Part shown: positions 6,804 through 12,313 of the stretch, one piece after another
Layout of the letters: every line of letters begins with the position of its first letter
Numbering within the stretch: position 1 is the first letter of the stretch
Assembly: GCA_944382805.1 (NCBI GenBank)
Contig: CALWNS010000247.1
Span: 1 to 12,313 of the forward strand
Length of the DNA stretch: 12,313 nucleotides
Source of the DNA: an uncultured Gemmiger sp.
Lineage (GTDB): Bacteria; Bacillota; Clostridia; Oscillospirales; Ruminococcaceae
Direction: 5' to 3'
Translations under genes and position numbers: made by a program
Notes under the pieces: generated by a model
Databases searched by the model: none
Told to the model about the DNA's origin: nothing
What the model saw: only the letters and a program-made list of their open reading frames with translations

Positions 6804-6824
6804 ATGTGCGGGTTTATGTGCGGG
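6801..6824 (+). repeat. Perfect 12-bp tandem duplication in the spoIIIA upstream region
   Basis: TTTATGTGCGGG is repeated exactly at 6801-6812 and 6813-6824. The first copy begins inside the T-tract of the preceding terminator. No coding role is apparent. Confidence 0.9.
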
Positions 6825-6833
6825 CCGCCCCGG

Positions 6834-6862
6834 TTCTATGCGCCCGGCTGCGCGAATACAGT
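6834..6862 (+). promoter_or_regulatory. Weak candidate sigma-E promoter for spoIIIA
   Basis: AATACAGT (6855-6862) resembles the sigma-E -10 (CATACA-T) in six positions. TTCTATG (6834-6840), 14 bases upstream, is only a poor match to the sigma-E -35. spoIIIA is sigma-E controlled in Bacillus and Clostridia, so a site is expected in this short interval, but the start would fall about two bases before the Shine-Dalgarno. No good sigma-A promoter is seen here. Low confidence. Confidence 0.3.
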
Positions 6863-6882
6863 GGGGGTGTGAGGTGAGCGCA

Positions 6883-7770
6883 ATGGACGAGTATTACCGC
6901 GCCATACGGGCGCTGCCGCCCGTTTTGCAGCAGGAACTTTCCGCCGTGGCCCCGCAGCAGGCGGCCGCTATCCAGGAGGTGCGCCTACGCGCCGGCCAGG
7001 GCGTGCAGTTTACGGTCGCCGGGCGGCTCGTTGCCTGCGGCCGGCTGCTGCCGCACGCGAGCGCGGCCGCCCGGCTGGACGCCGCCATGCTCCGCCGGTG
7101 CTTTGCCTCCCTGTGCGGGTACAGCGCGTACGCGCATGAGGAGGAGCTGAAAGAGGGCTACCTGACCCTGCCGGGCGGCAGCCGCGTCGGGGTGGCCGGG
7201 GTCCGGGGACCGGGCGGGTTCGCCGCCGTAACGTCGCTGGCCTTACGCATCGCGCGGTGGGGCGTCTGTGCGCTGCCGGCCCCGCTGCAGTCGATTTTGG
7301 ACCGGCTGGACGGCGGGCTGCTGGTGGCCGGCCCGCCCGGCAGCGGCAAGACCACGCTACTGCGCAGTATGCTGGCCCGCCTGGCCGGGCAGGACAAGAT
7401 CGTGTGCGTGGCGGATGAGCGCGGCGAGCTGCTGGCGGACGGCGCCGGCGATACGGCGGACAAGCTCCCGGTCAACTGTGATGTTTTTGCCCGCTGCAGC
7501 AAGGCGCAGGCGGTCGCCATGGCCGTGCGCTGCATGAACCCGCAAATCATGCTGTGCGACGAGATCGGGACCGGGGCCGATGTACAGGCGCTGGAACAGG
7601 GGGCGGCGGCAGGCGTCACGTTTTTGGCCTCCGCCCACGCAAGAACATTCGAACAGCTGGCGCGGCAGCCGCCGCTGCGCCGCCTGCTGGACGCCGGCGT
7701 TTTCACCCATGTCGTCCTGCTTGCAGGCCGTGCACAGCCCGGCCGCATCGAGCGCATCATGCCCCTATGA
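6883..7770 (+). CDS. spoIIIAA: Stage III sporulation protein AA (secretion-type ATPase)
   Basis: The mother-cell cytoplasmic ATPase thought to power the SpoIIIA-SpoIIQ channel, related to type II/IV secretion ATPases. It has 295 residues. The Walker A motif GPPGSGKTT is at residues 150-158 and the Walker B region IMLCDEIG has D226 and E227. VRLRAGQ and the HEEELKEGYLTLPGGSRVGVAG block are typical of the N-terminal domain. ATG 6883 follows GAGGTGA (6871-6877). An in-frame GTG at 6874 is possible but would lie within that site. The stop overlaps the spoIIIAB start by four bases (ATGA). Confidence 0.95.
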   Translation: MDEYYRAIRALPPVLQQELSAVAPQQAAAIQEVRLRAGQGVQFTVAGRLVACGRLLPHASAAARLDAAMLRRCFASLCGYSAYAHEEELKEGYLTLPGGSRVGVAGVRGPGGFAAVTSLALRIARWGVCALPAPLQSILDRLDGGLLVAGPPGSGKTTLLRSMLARLAGQDKIVCVADERGELLADGAGDTADKLPVNCDVFARCSKAQAVAMAVRCMNPQIMLCDEIGTGADVQALEQGAAAGVTFLASAHARTFEQLARQPPLRRLLDAGVFTHVVLLAGRAQPGRIERIMPL

Positions 7771-8243
7771 GCGCGGCCTGGCTTTTGAAGGCGCTGGGCG
7801 GCGGGCTGCTGTTCCTGGCCGGAACGGGCGCAGGGATGGCCGCCTGGCAGCGCCGGCGGGAACGCTGGGGGCAGGCCCAATGCTTTTGCCGCCTGCTTGC
7901 CTACCTGCTGGACGCGGTCCGCTACCAGGCGCTGCCGGCGCGGGATATCCTGGCCATGGCGGCGTGCAGCGGCGCATTCCCCGGCCTTGGGCTGGAGGGG
8001 TGCCCATGCTTTTCCCGGCTCCCGATACCGCCCGCGCTGGACGACCTTTTCCCGGAACTGCAGGCGGGCCTGTGCGCGCTGGAAAGCGCGCCGCGCGCCA
8101 GCGCCTGCCAGACGCTGGAATACCTGTTGGAACAATGCCGCGCCGCCGAACAGAAAGCGCAGCAGGAGGCCGCCCGGGCGCGCACGCTTTACCCCCGACT
8201 GGGCGCCTGCCTGGGAATTTTGGGCGCGATCCTGCTGCTGTGA
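7767..8243 (+). CDS. spoIIIAB: Stage III sporulation protein AB
   Basis: A 158-residue membrane protein of the SpoIIIA complex, resembling type II secretion GspF-like proteins. It has an N-terminal hydrophobic segment (residues 7-25), a helical cytoplasmic middle with LLAYLLDAVRYQALPARDIL, and a C-terminal hydrophobic segment (about 143-158) preceded by the family-typical LYPRLGACLGILGAILLL. The start ATG 7767 overlaps the spoIIIAA stop (ATGA), indicating translational coupling. Length is slightly below the usual 170 or so. Confidence 0.92.
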   Translation: MSAAWLLKALGGGLLFLAGTGAGMAAWQRRRERWGQAQCFCRLLAYLLDAVRYQALPARDILAMAACSGAFPGLGLEGCPCFSRLPIPPALDDLFPELQAGLCALESAPRASACQTLEYLLEQCRAAEQKAQQEAARARTLYPRLGACLGILGAILLL

Positions 8244-8266
8244 GACCCGCCGGAAGGAGAAACCCG

Positions 8267-8461
8267 ATGGACATCGACCTGGTATTCAAGATCGCCGCCA
8301 TAGGCATCATCGTGGCCGTTTTGAACCAATTGCTGATCCGCTCCGGGCGGGAGGATCAGGCCATGATGACCACGCTGGCCGGTTTGATCGTTGTACTTAC
8401 CATGCTGGTGCGCCAGATCAGCGACCTGTTCGTCCTGATCAAAGCGCTGTTTGATTTGTGA
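8267..8461 (+). CDS. spoIIIAC: Stage III sporulation protein AC
   Basis: A 64-residue protein with two membrane helices (about 6-26 and 35-56) joined by a short charged loop (IRSGREDQAMM). This is the normal size and layout for SpoIIIAC, a small membrane component of the channel. ATG 8267 follows GGAAGGAGA (8252-8260). Placement between AB and AD confirms the call. Confidence 0.93.
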   Translation: MDIDLVFKIAAIGIIVAVLNQLLIRSGREDQAMMTTLAGLIVVLTMLVRQISDLFVLIKALFDL

Positions 8462-8470
8462 TCATGCCAT

Positions 8471-8851
8471 ATGTTGATGCTGAAAATCGCCGCCCTGGCC
8501 CTGGTGGCCGCGCTGCTTGTCCTGACGCTCAGAAAAGACCAGCCGGCGTTCGCCTTCCTTGTGTCCGTCGGCTGCGCGGGCGCGGTGCTGGTGCTGGCAG
8601 CCGCCCGGCTGCAGCCGGTGCTGGAACTGGTCGAAAGTTGGGCGCAGGCGGCGGGGGCGTTCGATGCCGGCGCCATCCTGCGCGTGCTGGGCATCTGCCT
8701 GGCCGCACAGTTCGCCGCCGATCTCTGCCGGGAAGCCGGCCTGGCCGCGGCGGCCCATGCCGCCGAATTGGGCGGGCGTATGCTGGCGCTGCTGCAGGCG
8801 CTGCCGCTGTTCCGCCAGCTTGTCGATTCGCTGCTGCACTTTTTGCAGTAG
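8471..8851 (+). CDS. spoIIIAD: Stage III sporulation protein AD
   Basis: A 126-residue protein with several hydrophobic helices, a membrane component of the SpoIIIA channel. KDQPAFAFLVSVGCAGAVL and ILRVLGICLAAQFAADLCREAG align by eye with the equivalent blocks of Bacillus SpoIIIAD. Starts at ATG 8471 or ATG 8477 are possible. Neither has a recognisable Shine-Dalgarno, so translation probably depends on ribosomes finishing spoIIIAC nine bases upstream. It stops at TAG 8849-8851, directly after a 5-T run (8840-8844) where the frame of spoIIIAE begins to look coding; see spoIIIAE. Confidence 0.92.
   Translation: MLMLKIAALALVAALLVLTLRKDQPAFAFLVSVGCAGAVLVLAAARLQPVLELVESWAQAAGAFDAGAILRVLGICLAAQFAADLCREAGLAAAAHAAELGGRMLALLQALPLFRQLVDSLLHFLQ
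8840..8844 (+). other. Five-T run at the spoIIIAD/spoIIIAE frame junction
   Basis: In the spoIIIAD frame the codons here read CAC TTT TTG CAG TAG. One extra T, or a -1 ribosomal slip, would carry translation past the TAG straight into the spoIIIAE signal-peptide frame. It is not a canonical slippery heptamer, so an indel or sequencing error is at least as likely as programmed slippage. Confidence 0.3.
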
Positions 8852-8874
8852 CCGGGGCGTTCTGCGCCCGCCCG

Positions 8875-9879
8875 GTGCGCGCCCTGGCGGCCCAGCTACC
8901 GGAAAAGGCCGGCGAACTGCTGGGGGATGCGGAGCTGGCCGCACAGAACGCCGCCGCTTGGGACCTGCAAAGCGTCTTTGCCTGGCTGCTGGAGAATCTT
9001 GAACAGGCCTACAGCGCCCCGCTGCGCTTTGCCGGCGAAAGCCTGGTCCTGTTGCTGCTTGGCTGTGCGGCCGCCTTGGTCCTGGGGTCCGGCAGCTGGA
9101 AAGCCTGCCTGGAGGCGTTCTGCGCGCTTGCGTTTGGCGCGGCCAGCCTGTCCGCCATGCGGCAGCTGACGCTCAGCGCCGAACAGACGGCGGCCTCCTG
9201 CCAGACATATCTGCTGAGCTTTATTCCCGTATTCAGCAGCGCAGCGGCCGCCGGCGGCCAGACGAGCGGCGCGCTTGCCTACAGCACCATGTTCCTGGCC
9301 ATGTCCAACTTCCTGGCCTGGGCGATCCGCACGGTCATTTTGCCGCTGATCCAGATCTACTTTTGCCTTTCCGTCTCCGCTGCCGTATGGAACAATGCCG
9401 GCATAGAGGAGGCCGCCATGCTGTTCGCCCGTACGCTCTCTTTTCTGCTCAAAAGCTGCGGGGGCGTATTCACGTTCGTGCTGGGGCTGCAAAGCATCCT
9501 GACGCACACGGCCGATTCGGCGGCCCTGCGCCTGGGCCGCAGCGCGCTGAGCGGGGCGATCCCGGTGGTGGGCGATGCGGCGGCCGCCGCCCTGACCGGG
9601 GCGGTGGGGGCGGTCCAGCTGCTGAAAGGCTCCCTAGCGCTGGCGGCCCTGGCGGCGCTGGGCGGGCTGTTCCTGCCGGTTTTTGCACAGTGCCTGCTTT
9701 TTTATCTGGCGTTTTCGGTCACGGGCATCGTGGCCCTGGGCACCGGGCAGGCGCAGTGCGGGCGTATCTGTCGCACGTTTGCCGGCGGGGCGCGGCTCTG
9801 CGGTTCGGTTTTGGTGTTGTATTTCTTTATGGTGCTTTTATCAACGGCGCTGCTGTTGATCACCGGAACGGGAGGGTAA
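8875..9879 (+). CDS. spoIIIAE: Stage III sporulation protein AE, start uncertain
   Basis: The largest membrane protein of the SpoIIIA channel. From GTG 8875 it has 334 residues with several hydrophobic segments. LLSFIPVFSSAAAAGGQTSGA, VILPLIQIYFCLSVSAAV and the IPVVGDAAAAALTGAVGAVQLLKG block match conserved SpoIIIAE regions. GTG 8875 is the first canonical start in frame after the spoIIIAD stop, but it is probably not the true beginning. The same frame just upstream (about 8818-8886) encodes an excellent signal peptide: an Arg, the hydrophobic FAAALFAVAGAFC, and a cleavage site ALA-AQ, as SpoIIIAE proteins normally carry. No ATG, GTG or TTG precedes that stretch in frame for several hundred bases; the nearest are GTG 8458 and ATG 8464. 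GTG 8875 also lacks a good Shine-Dalgarno. Product is secure, 5' end is not. Confidence 0.88.
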   Translation: MRALAAQLPEKAGELLGDAELAAQNAAAWDLQSVFAWLLENLEQAYSAPLRFAGESLVLLLLGCAAALVLGSGSWKACLEAFCALAFGAASLSAMRQLTLSAEQTAASCQTYLLSFIPVFSSAAAAGGQTSGALAYSTMFLAMSNFLAWAIRTVILPLIQIYFCLSVSAAVWNNAGIEEAAMLFARTLSFLLKSCGGVFTFVLGLQSILTHTADSAALRLGRSALSGAIPVVGDAAAAALTGAVGAVQLLKGSLALAALAALGGLFLPVFAQCLLFYLAFSVTGIVALGTGQAQCGRICRTFAGGARLCGSVLVLYFFMVLLSTALLLITGTGG

Positions 9880-9883
9880 GCGG

Positions 9884-10336
9884 ATGCAGACGATCCGACA
9901 TTTGGCGCTGGGGGCCTGTATCCTTTGCGCCGGGGCGGGCATGATCCGCCTTTTTTGGCCGGAAAACAGCTTTAAGCCGGTCATAAACACCATTCTGCTG
10001 CTGTATATTATAACGGCTGTGTTCCGTGTGGGGACGCAGTCCGACTGGAGGGAGCTGGCGGCGGCGCTGCGCAGCGCCGCGCTGCCGGAAACGGCAGGGA
10101 CGCAGTCGCCCGCCTATGGCGAATACAGCCGGGAGGTAGCGCTGCAGGCATCCGTACAGGCCTTGGGCAGGATCCTTGAACAAAACGGGATCGCCTGCAC
10201 GGCATACCTGCGCGACGGCGTTTGCCTGATCACGCTGCAAGAGCCGCAGCAAAAGGAAGCCGCCAGCGCGCTGCTGGCCCGGTATGCCGGCACGCTGCCC
10301 TGGCAGATCGCCGCCGAAGGAGGTGGAGCGCAGTGA
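9884..10336 (+). CDS. spoIIIAF: Stage III sporulation protein AF
   Basis: A 150-residue protein with two N-terminal membrane helices (about 4-24 and 33-49) followed by a soluble domain, the standard SpoIIIAF layout. The junction RLFWPENSFKPVINTILLLYII resembles the family pattern in which a Pro/Lys-containing turn links the two helices. ATG 9884 follows GGAGGG (9871-9876), which overlaps the end of spoIIIAE; the gap is four bases. The soluble part probably faces the space between the mother-cell and forespore membranes or the cytoplasm; orientation is inferred. Confidence 0.92.
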   Translation: MQTIRHLALGACILCAGAGMIRLFWPENSFKPVINTILLLYIITAVFRVGTQSDWRELAAALRSAALPETAGTQSPAYGEYSREVALQASVQALGRILEQNGIACTAYLRDGVCLITLQEPQQKEAASALLARYAGTLPWQIAAEGGGAQ

Positions 10337-10872
10337 AAGACGTGCCCAAACCGCTGCGCGGGCTGCAAGCACGCTGGCAGCAGCTGTGGAACGATGAAAA
10401 GCGGCGCATCAATTTTTTGCTGGCCCTGGGGTTGGCGGGCATGATGCTGCTCTGCTTTTCCGAATGGCTGCCGAGTGGGGCGGCGGCCGAGGAACCGGCT
10501 ACCGCAGCCGGCGCGCAGGCCGAAGAGCCGGCCGCCTACGCCCGCGAACTGGAGGACCGCTTAGCCGAGCTGATCGGCCGGATGGAGGGCGCGGGCCGGA
10601 CCCGCGTGCTGGTGACCCTGGCGGCCGGGCCGCAGACCAGCTACGCCGCCAACACGGAACGCACCGCGGACAGCCAGCGCCGCGAATACGTGCAGATGGA
10701 CGGCAGCGCGCTGGTCGAACAGGTAGCCAGCCCGCAGCTGCTGGGGGTGGCGGTCGTGTGCGAAGGCGGCGATGACCCCGGCGTCCAGGCCGCCGTTACC
10801 GAGCTGGTGGACGCATTGACCGATGTTGGGGCGAACCATATCACCGTAACCAAAATGAGCGACGAACCATAA
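10333..10872 (+). CDS. spoIIIAG: Stage III sporulation protein AG
   Basis: A 179-residue ring-building component of the channel. A basic N-terminus (KRR near residue 25) is followed by one membrane helix (about 27-43), an Ala/Glu/Pro-rich linker, and a C-terminal ring-building domain beginning ELEDRLAELIGRMEGAGRTRVLVTL. The start is GTG 10333, overlapping the spoIIIAF stop as GTGA, with AAGGAGGT at 10317-10324. Residues 96-135 (SYAANTERTADSQRREYVQM onwards) correspond to the insertion loop seen in this family. Normal length is around 200, so the linker is a little short. Confidence 0.93.
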   Translation: MKDVPKPLRGLQARWQQLWNDEKRRINFLLALGLAGMMLLCFSEWLPSGAAAEEPATAAGAQAEEPAAYARELEDRLAELIGRMEGAGRTRVLVTLAAGPQTSYAANTERTADSQRREYVQMDGSALVEQVASPQLLGVAVVCEGGDDPGVQAAVTELVDALTDVGANHITVTKMSDEP

Positions 10873-10887
10873 AGGAGGCATGGCAGG

Positions 10888-11502
10888 ATGAAGATCCGTC
10901 CAAACGCGCGCGGCATCACGCTGGCTACACTGGTCCTGGCCCTGGGGGCCGCCGTGTATATGAACTGGTCGTTTGCGCAGCAAACGCCGCAGACGGTCGC
11001 CGCCGCGGCCGAAGAAACCGAAGAAACCGGGGAAGCGGCGGCGGTTTTTGACCCGCTGGAGTCGACCGGCGGGGAAGCGGCGCCGGCGCAGGACGCCAAA
11101 AACTATGGCGAAGCCCAGCTGGTCAGCGCCAACCAGGATTCCGGCAGTGAATTTTTTGAACAGGCGCGCCTGACGCGCAGCAAAATGCGGGACGAAGCGC
11201 TGGACACCATTAAAAAGGCGCTCAAAAATACCAAACTGGACCAATCGGAGCAGGAGGAGCTGACCGCCCGCCTGCAGGAACAGATCGATAACATCACCAC
11301 CGAATCCGAACTGGAGAGCCGGATCAAAGCCAAAGGCTTTGCCGACTGCGTGGTCACGTTGGGCGAGGGCCGCGCCGATATCACCGTCATGACCGAAAAC
11401 GACGCCCTGACGGCAGAGGAGGTGACCCGCATCCGGGATATCGTGCTGAGCGGCAGCGAAGGGCTGGCGGCGCAGGATATTACGATCACCGAAGTAAAAT
11501 AA
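10888..11502 (+). CDS. spoIIIAH: Stage III sporulation protein AH (SpoIIQ partner)
   Basis: The mother-cell membrane protein that binds forespore SpoIIQ across the intermembrane space. It has 204 residues, with one N-terminal membrane helix (about 9-29) ending in the family-typical AVYMNWSF, a long acidic Ala/Glu/Thr linker (about 30-80), then a YscJ/FliF-like domain with FFEQARLTRSKMRDEALDTI and CVVTLGEGRADITVM. ATG 10888 follows AAAGGAGG (10871-10878). It is the last gene of the operon, followed by a terminator 16 bases downstream. The linker includes a 9-bp tandem duplication (11011-11028). Confidence 0.95.
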   Translation: MKIRPNARGITLATLVLALGAAVYMNWSFAQQTPQTVAAAAEETEETGEAAAVFDPLESTGGEAAPAQDAKNYGEAQLVSANQDSGSEFFEQARLTRSKMRDEALDTIKKALKNTKLDQSEQEELTARLQEQIDNITTESELESRIKAKGFADCVVTLGEGRADITVMTENDALTAEEVTRIRDIVLSGSEGLAAQDITITEVK

Positions 11503-11518
11503 GGGCCGCGCCGGCCCG

Positions 11519-11551
11519 CGCAGCCCCGGCCTAAAGTCGGGGCTGCGTTTT
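11519..11551 (+). terminator. Rho-independent terminator of the spoIIIA operon
   Basis: CGCAGCCCCG (11519-11528) pairs with CGGGGCTGCG (11538-11547). A G-U and a C-G pair can extend it to 12 bp around a five-base loop. Four T follow (11548-11551). It insulates spoIIIA from the Asp23 promoter. Confidence 0.9.
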
Positions 11552-11572
11552 GTGCCCGGCCGCCGCGCGATA

Positions 11573-11601
11573 TTTACAAAAAAGGAAAACTGTGCTATAG
11601 T
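11573..11601 (+). promoter_or_regulatory. Strong sigma-A promoter for the Asp23-nusB unit
   Basis: TTTACA (11573-11578, five of six) and TATAGT (11596-11601, five of six) are spaced by 17 bases, with TG at 11593-11594 forming an extended -10. The start near 11608 gives a leader of about 50 bases. Confidence 0.85.
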
Positions 11602-11622
11602 ATACTCAACCAAAAAATCAAG

Positions 11623-11638
11623 CCGGGCGGACGCCCGG
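11623..11638 (+). repeat. Small leader hairpin before the Asp23-family gene
   Basis: CCGGGC (11623-11628) and GCCCGG (11633-11638) form a tight 6-bp stem with a GGAC loop, six bases before the AGGAGGG Shine-Dalgarno (11644-11650). There is no U-tract, so it is not a terminator. It may protect the 5' end or affect translation; function unknown. Confidence 0.6.
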
Positions 11639-11657
11639 TGTTCAGGAGGGCAGATCC

Positions 11658-12014
11658 ATGGATGTGCGCAACACGGTGGCTGGCAGCCTGCAGATCTCCA
11701 CGGATGTCGTGGCCAAGATCGCGGCCCTGGCAGCGCAGGAGGTCGAAGGGGTAGCGTCGGTGGCGTCCGGCGGTATGCAGAGTATGCGCGGGATCTTGGG
11801 CAAGGCGAGCCTGCACAAACCGGTGGCCGTTGTGATCGAGGACGGCGTGGCGACGGTCACGCTGCACATCGTCGGGAAGTATGGCAGCCGGATCGTGTCC
11901 GTTTGCGAGAAGGTGCAGGAAAACGTCAAGCACACCATCCAGAATATGACCGGCATCACGGTCGCCCGCGTGGATGTGATCGTTTCCGGCCTGGCCGAAG
12001 AAGCAGAAGCCTGA
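11658..12014 (+). CDS. Asp23/Gls24 family protein (YqhY-like)
   Basis: A 118-residue member of the Asp23/Gls24 (DUF322) family. The hallmark opening, AGSLQISTDVVAKIAALAAQEVEGVASV, is followed by VAVVIEDGVATVTLHIVGKYG and a C-terminal VKHTIQNMTGITVARVDVIVSGL. Members are associated with the cell envelope or with balancing fatty-acid synthesis (YqhY in Bacillus); the exact role is not known here. It has no membrane segment. ATG 11658 follows AGGAGGG (11644-11650), behind its own strong promoter. Position directly before nusB and after spoIIIA is the conserved Firmicute arrangement, and the 36-base gap to nusB without a terminator indicates co-transcription. Confidence 0.93.
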   Translation: MDVRNTVAGSLQISTDVVAKIAALAAQEVEGVASVASGGMQSMRGILGKASLHKPVAVVIEDGVATVTLHIVGKYGSRIVSVCEKVQENVKHTIQNMTGITVARVDVIVSGLAEEAEA

Positions 12015-12050
12015 TAAAGGCTGCAAGAAAGAGAAAAGCTGAGAATACCG

Positions 12051-12313
12051 ATGAATGAAATGAACCTGCCCCGCCGCGAATCCCGCGAACGCGCGTTCCT
12101 GGCGGCTTTTTCCACAACTTTCCAGCCGGATGCCCCGCAGGAAGCGCTGCAGGCGCATGAGGACAGCGGCGAAGCTGCCCTGGACGCCTACGGCCGCCGC
12201 CTGCTGGCCATTTTGCTGGAGCATGGCGAACAGATCGACGCCGTGATCACCGCCCACCTGAAAGGGTGGACGCTGGCGCGCCTGCCGCGCGTCAGCCTGA
12301 CCGCCATGCGCAT
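12051..12313 (+). CDS. nusB: Transcription antitermination factor NusB, 3'-truncated by window edge
   Basis: The frame is open from ATG 12051 to the window end: 87 complete codons of an expected 130-150. NusB binds boxA RNA with NusE (S10) to support antitermination at rRNA operons. The N-terminal LPRRESRERAFLAAFS matches the family RExxRExAxxxL pattern. The later stretch, LLEHGEQIDAVITAHLKGWTLARLPRVSLTAMR, is the highly typical helix pair preceding the conserved C-terminal region. An ATG at 12060 is an alternative start. Neither has a strong Shine-Dalgarno (GAGA-type sequences only), suggesting coupling to the upstream Asp23-family gene. Confidence 0.93.
   Translation, partial: MNEMNLPRRESRERAFLAAFSTTFQPDAPQEALQAHEDSGEAALDAYGRRLLAILLEHGEQIDAVITAHLKGWTLARLPRVSLTAMR

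Noticed and set aside
8458..8874. Long open frame upstream of spoIIIAE, giving a 473-residue version from GTG 8458
   Set aside because: It lies wholly inside spoIIIAD in another frame, and its translation (Arg/Pro/Gly/Ala-rich) is a GC-bias artefact with no resemblance to SpoIIIAE. Only the last 20 or so codons look genuine.
10561..11613. 350-codon open frame on the minus strand opposite spoIIIAG and spoIIIAH
   Set aside because: It is antisense to two well-supported genes, with no family resemblance. Such frames are expected from strong third-position GC.
1..12313. Mobile elements, CRISPR arrays, tRNA/rRNA genes and riboswitches
   Set aside because: No transposase-like or integrase-like frame, no regularly spaced repeats, and no tRNA-like or riboswitch-like folds were found on reading both strands. 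Gene order is that of core chromosome.

Overview
The window looks like chromosomal sequence from a GC-rich, endospore-forming Clostridia species. The complete spoIIIA sporulation operon, the order spoIIIA - Asp23/Gls24 - nusB, and the strong Shine-Dalgarno sites (AGGAGG type) with sigma-A-like promoters all point to a low-branching Firmicute. The high GC content suggests the Ruminococcaceae/Oscillospiraceae side; that family placement is inference. I see no insertion sequence, prophage, CRISPR array, tRNA or rRNA, and no clearly novel system. Most of the window is conserved core genome. The interest lies in gene boundaries, small duplications and one orphan lipoprotein.

Layout. (1) 2-1693, plus strand: the 3' part of agmatine deiminase (aguA) followed by N-carbamoylputrescine amidase (aguB), a two-step route from agmatine to putrescine. 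It ends at a strong two-way terminator (about 1716-1774). (2) 1789-2975, minus strand: a two-gene unit of a metallo-beta-lactamase-fold hydrolase (COG1237 type) and a small KdgF-like cupin, converging on aguB. (3) 3002-3065: back-to-back promoters. The rightward one drives a PfkB-family hexose-phosphate kinase (3103-4053). (4) 4050-6757: NAD-dependent DNA ligase ligA, whose near-consensus promoter overlaps the kinase stop codon, then an unrecognised, visibly more AT-rich lipoprotein gene (6173-6757). That gene is preceded by a duplicated Shine-Dalgarno site and followed by a rho-independent terminator. (5) 6883-11502: all eight genes spoIIIAA-AB-AC-AD-AE-AF-AG-AH, tightly packed, ending in a terminator at 11519-11551. 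(6) 11573-12313: a strong promoter, an Asp23/Gls24-family gene, and the start of nusB, which is cut by the window edge.

How the genes work together. The spoIIIA proteins build the mother-cell side of the channel (with SpoIIQ in the forespore) that supports the engulfed forespore. AguA and AguB cooperate in polyamine synthesis. Asp23 and nusB form the usual housekeeping pair next to spoIIIA. The MBL-cupin pair has no assignable pathway.

The best second-look item is spoIIIAE. Its conserved frame, including a convincing signal peptide, runs upstream of the first usable start codon (GTG 8875) and overlaps the end of spoIIIAD, with a 5-T run exactly where the two frames meet. This may be an unusual start, a frameshift or a sequence error.
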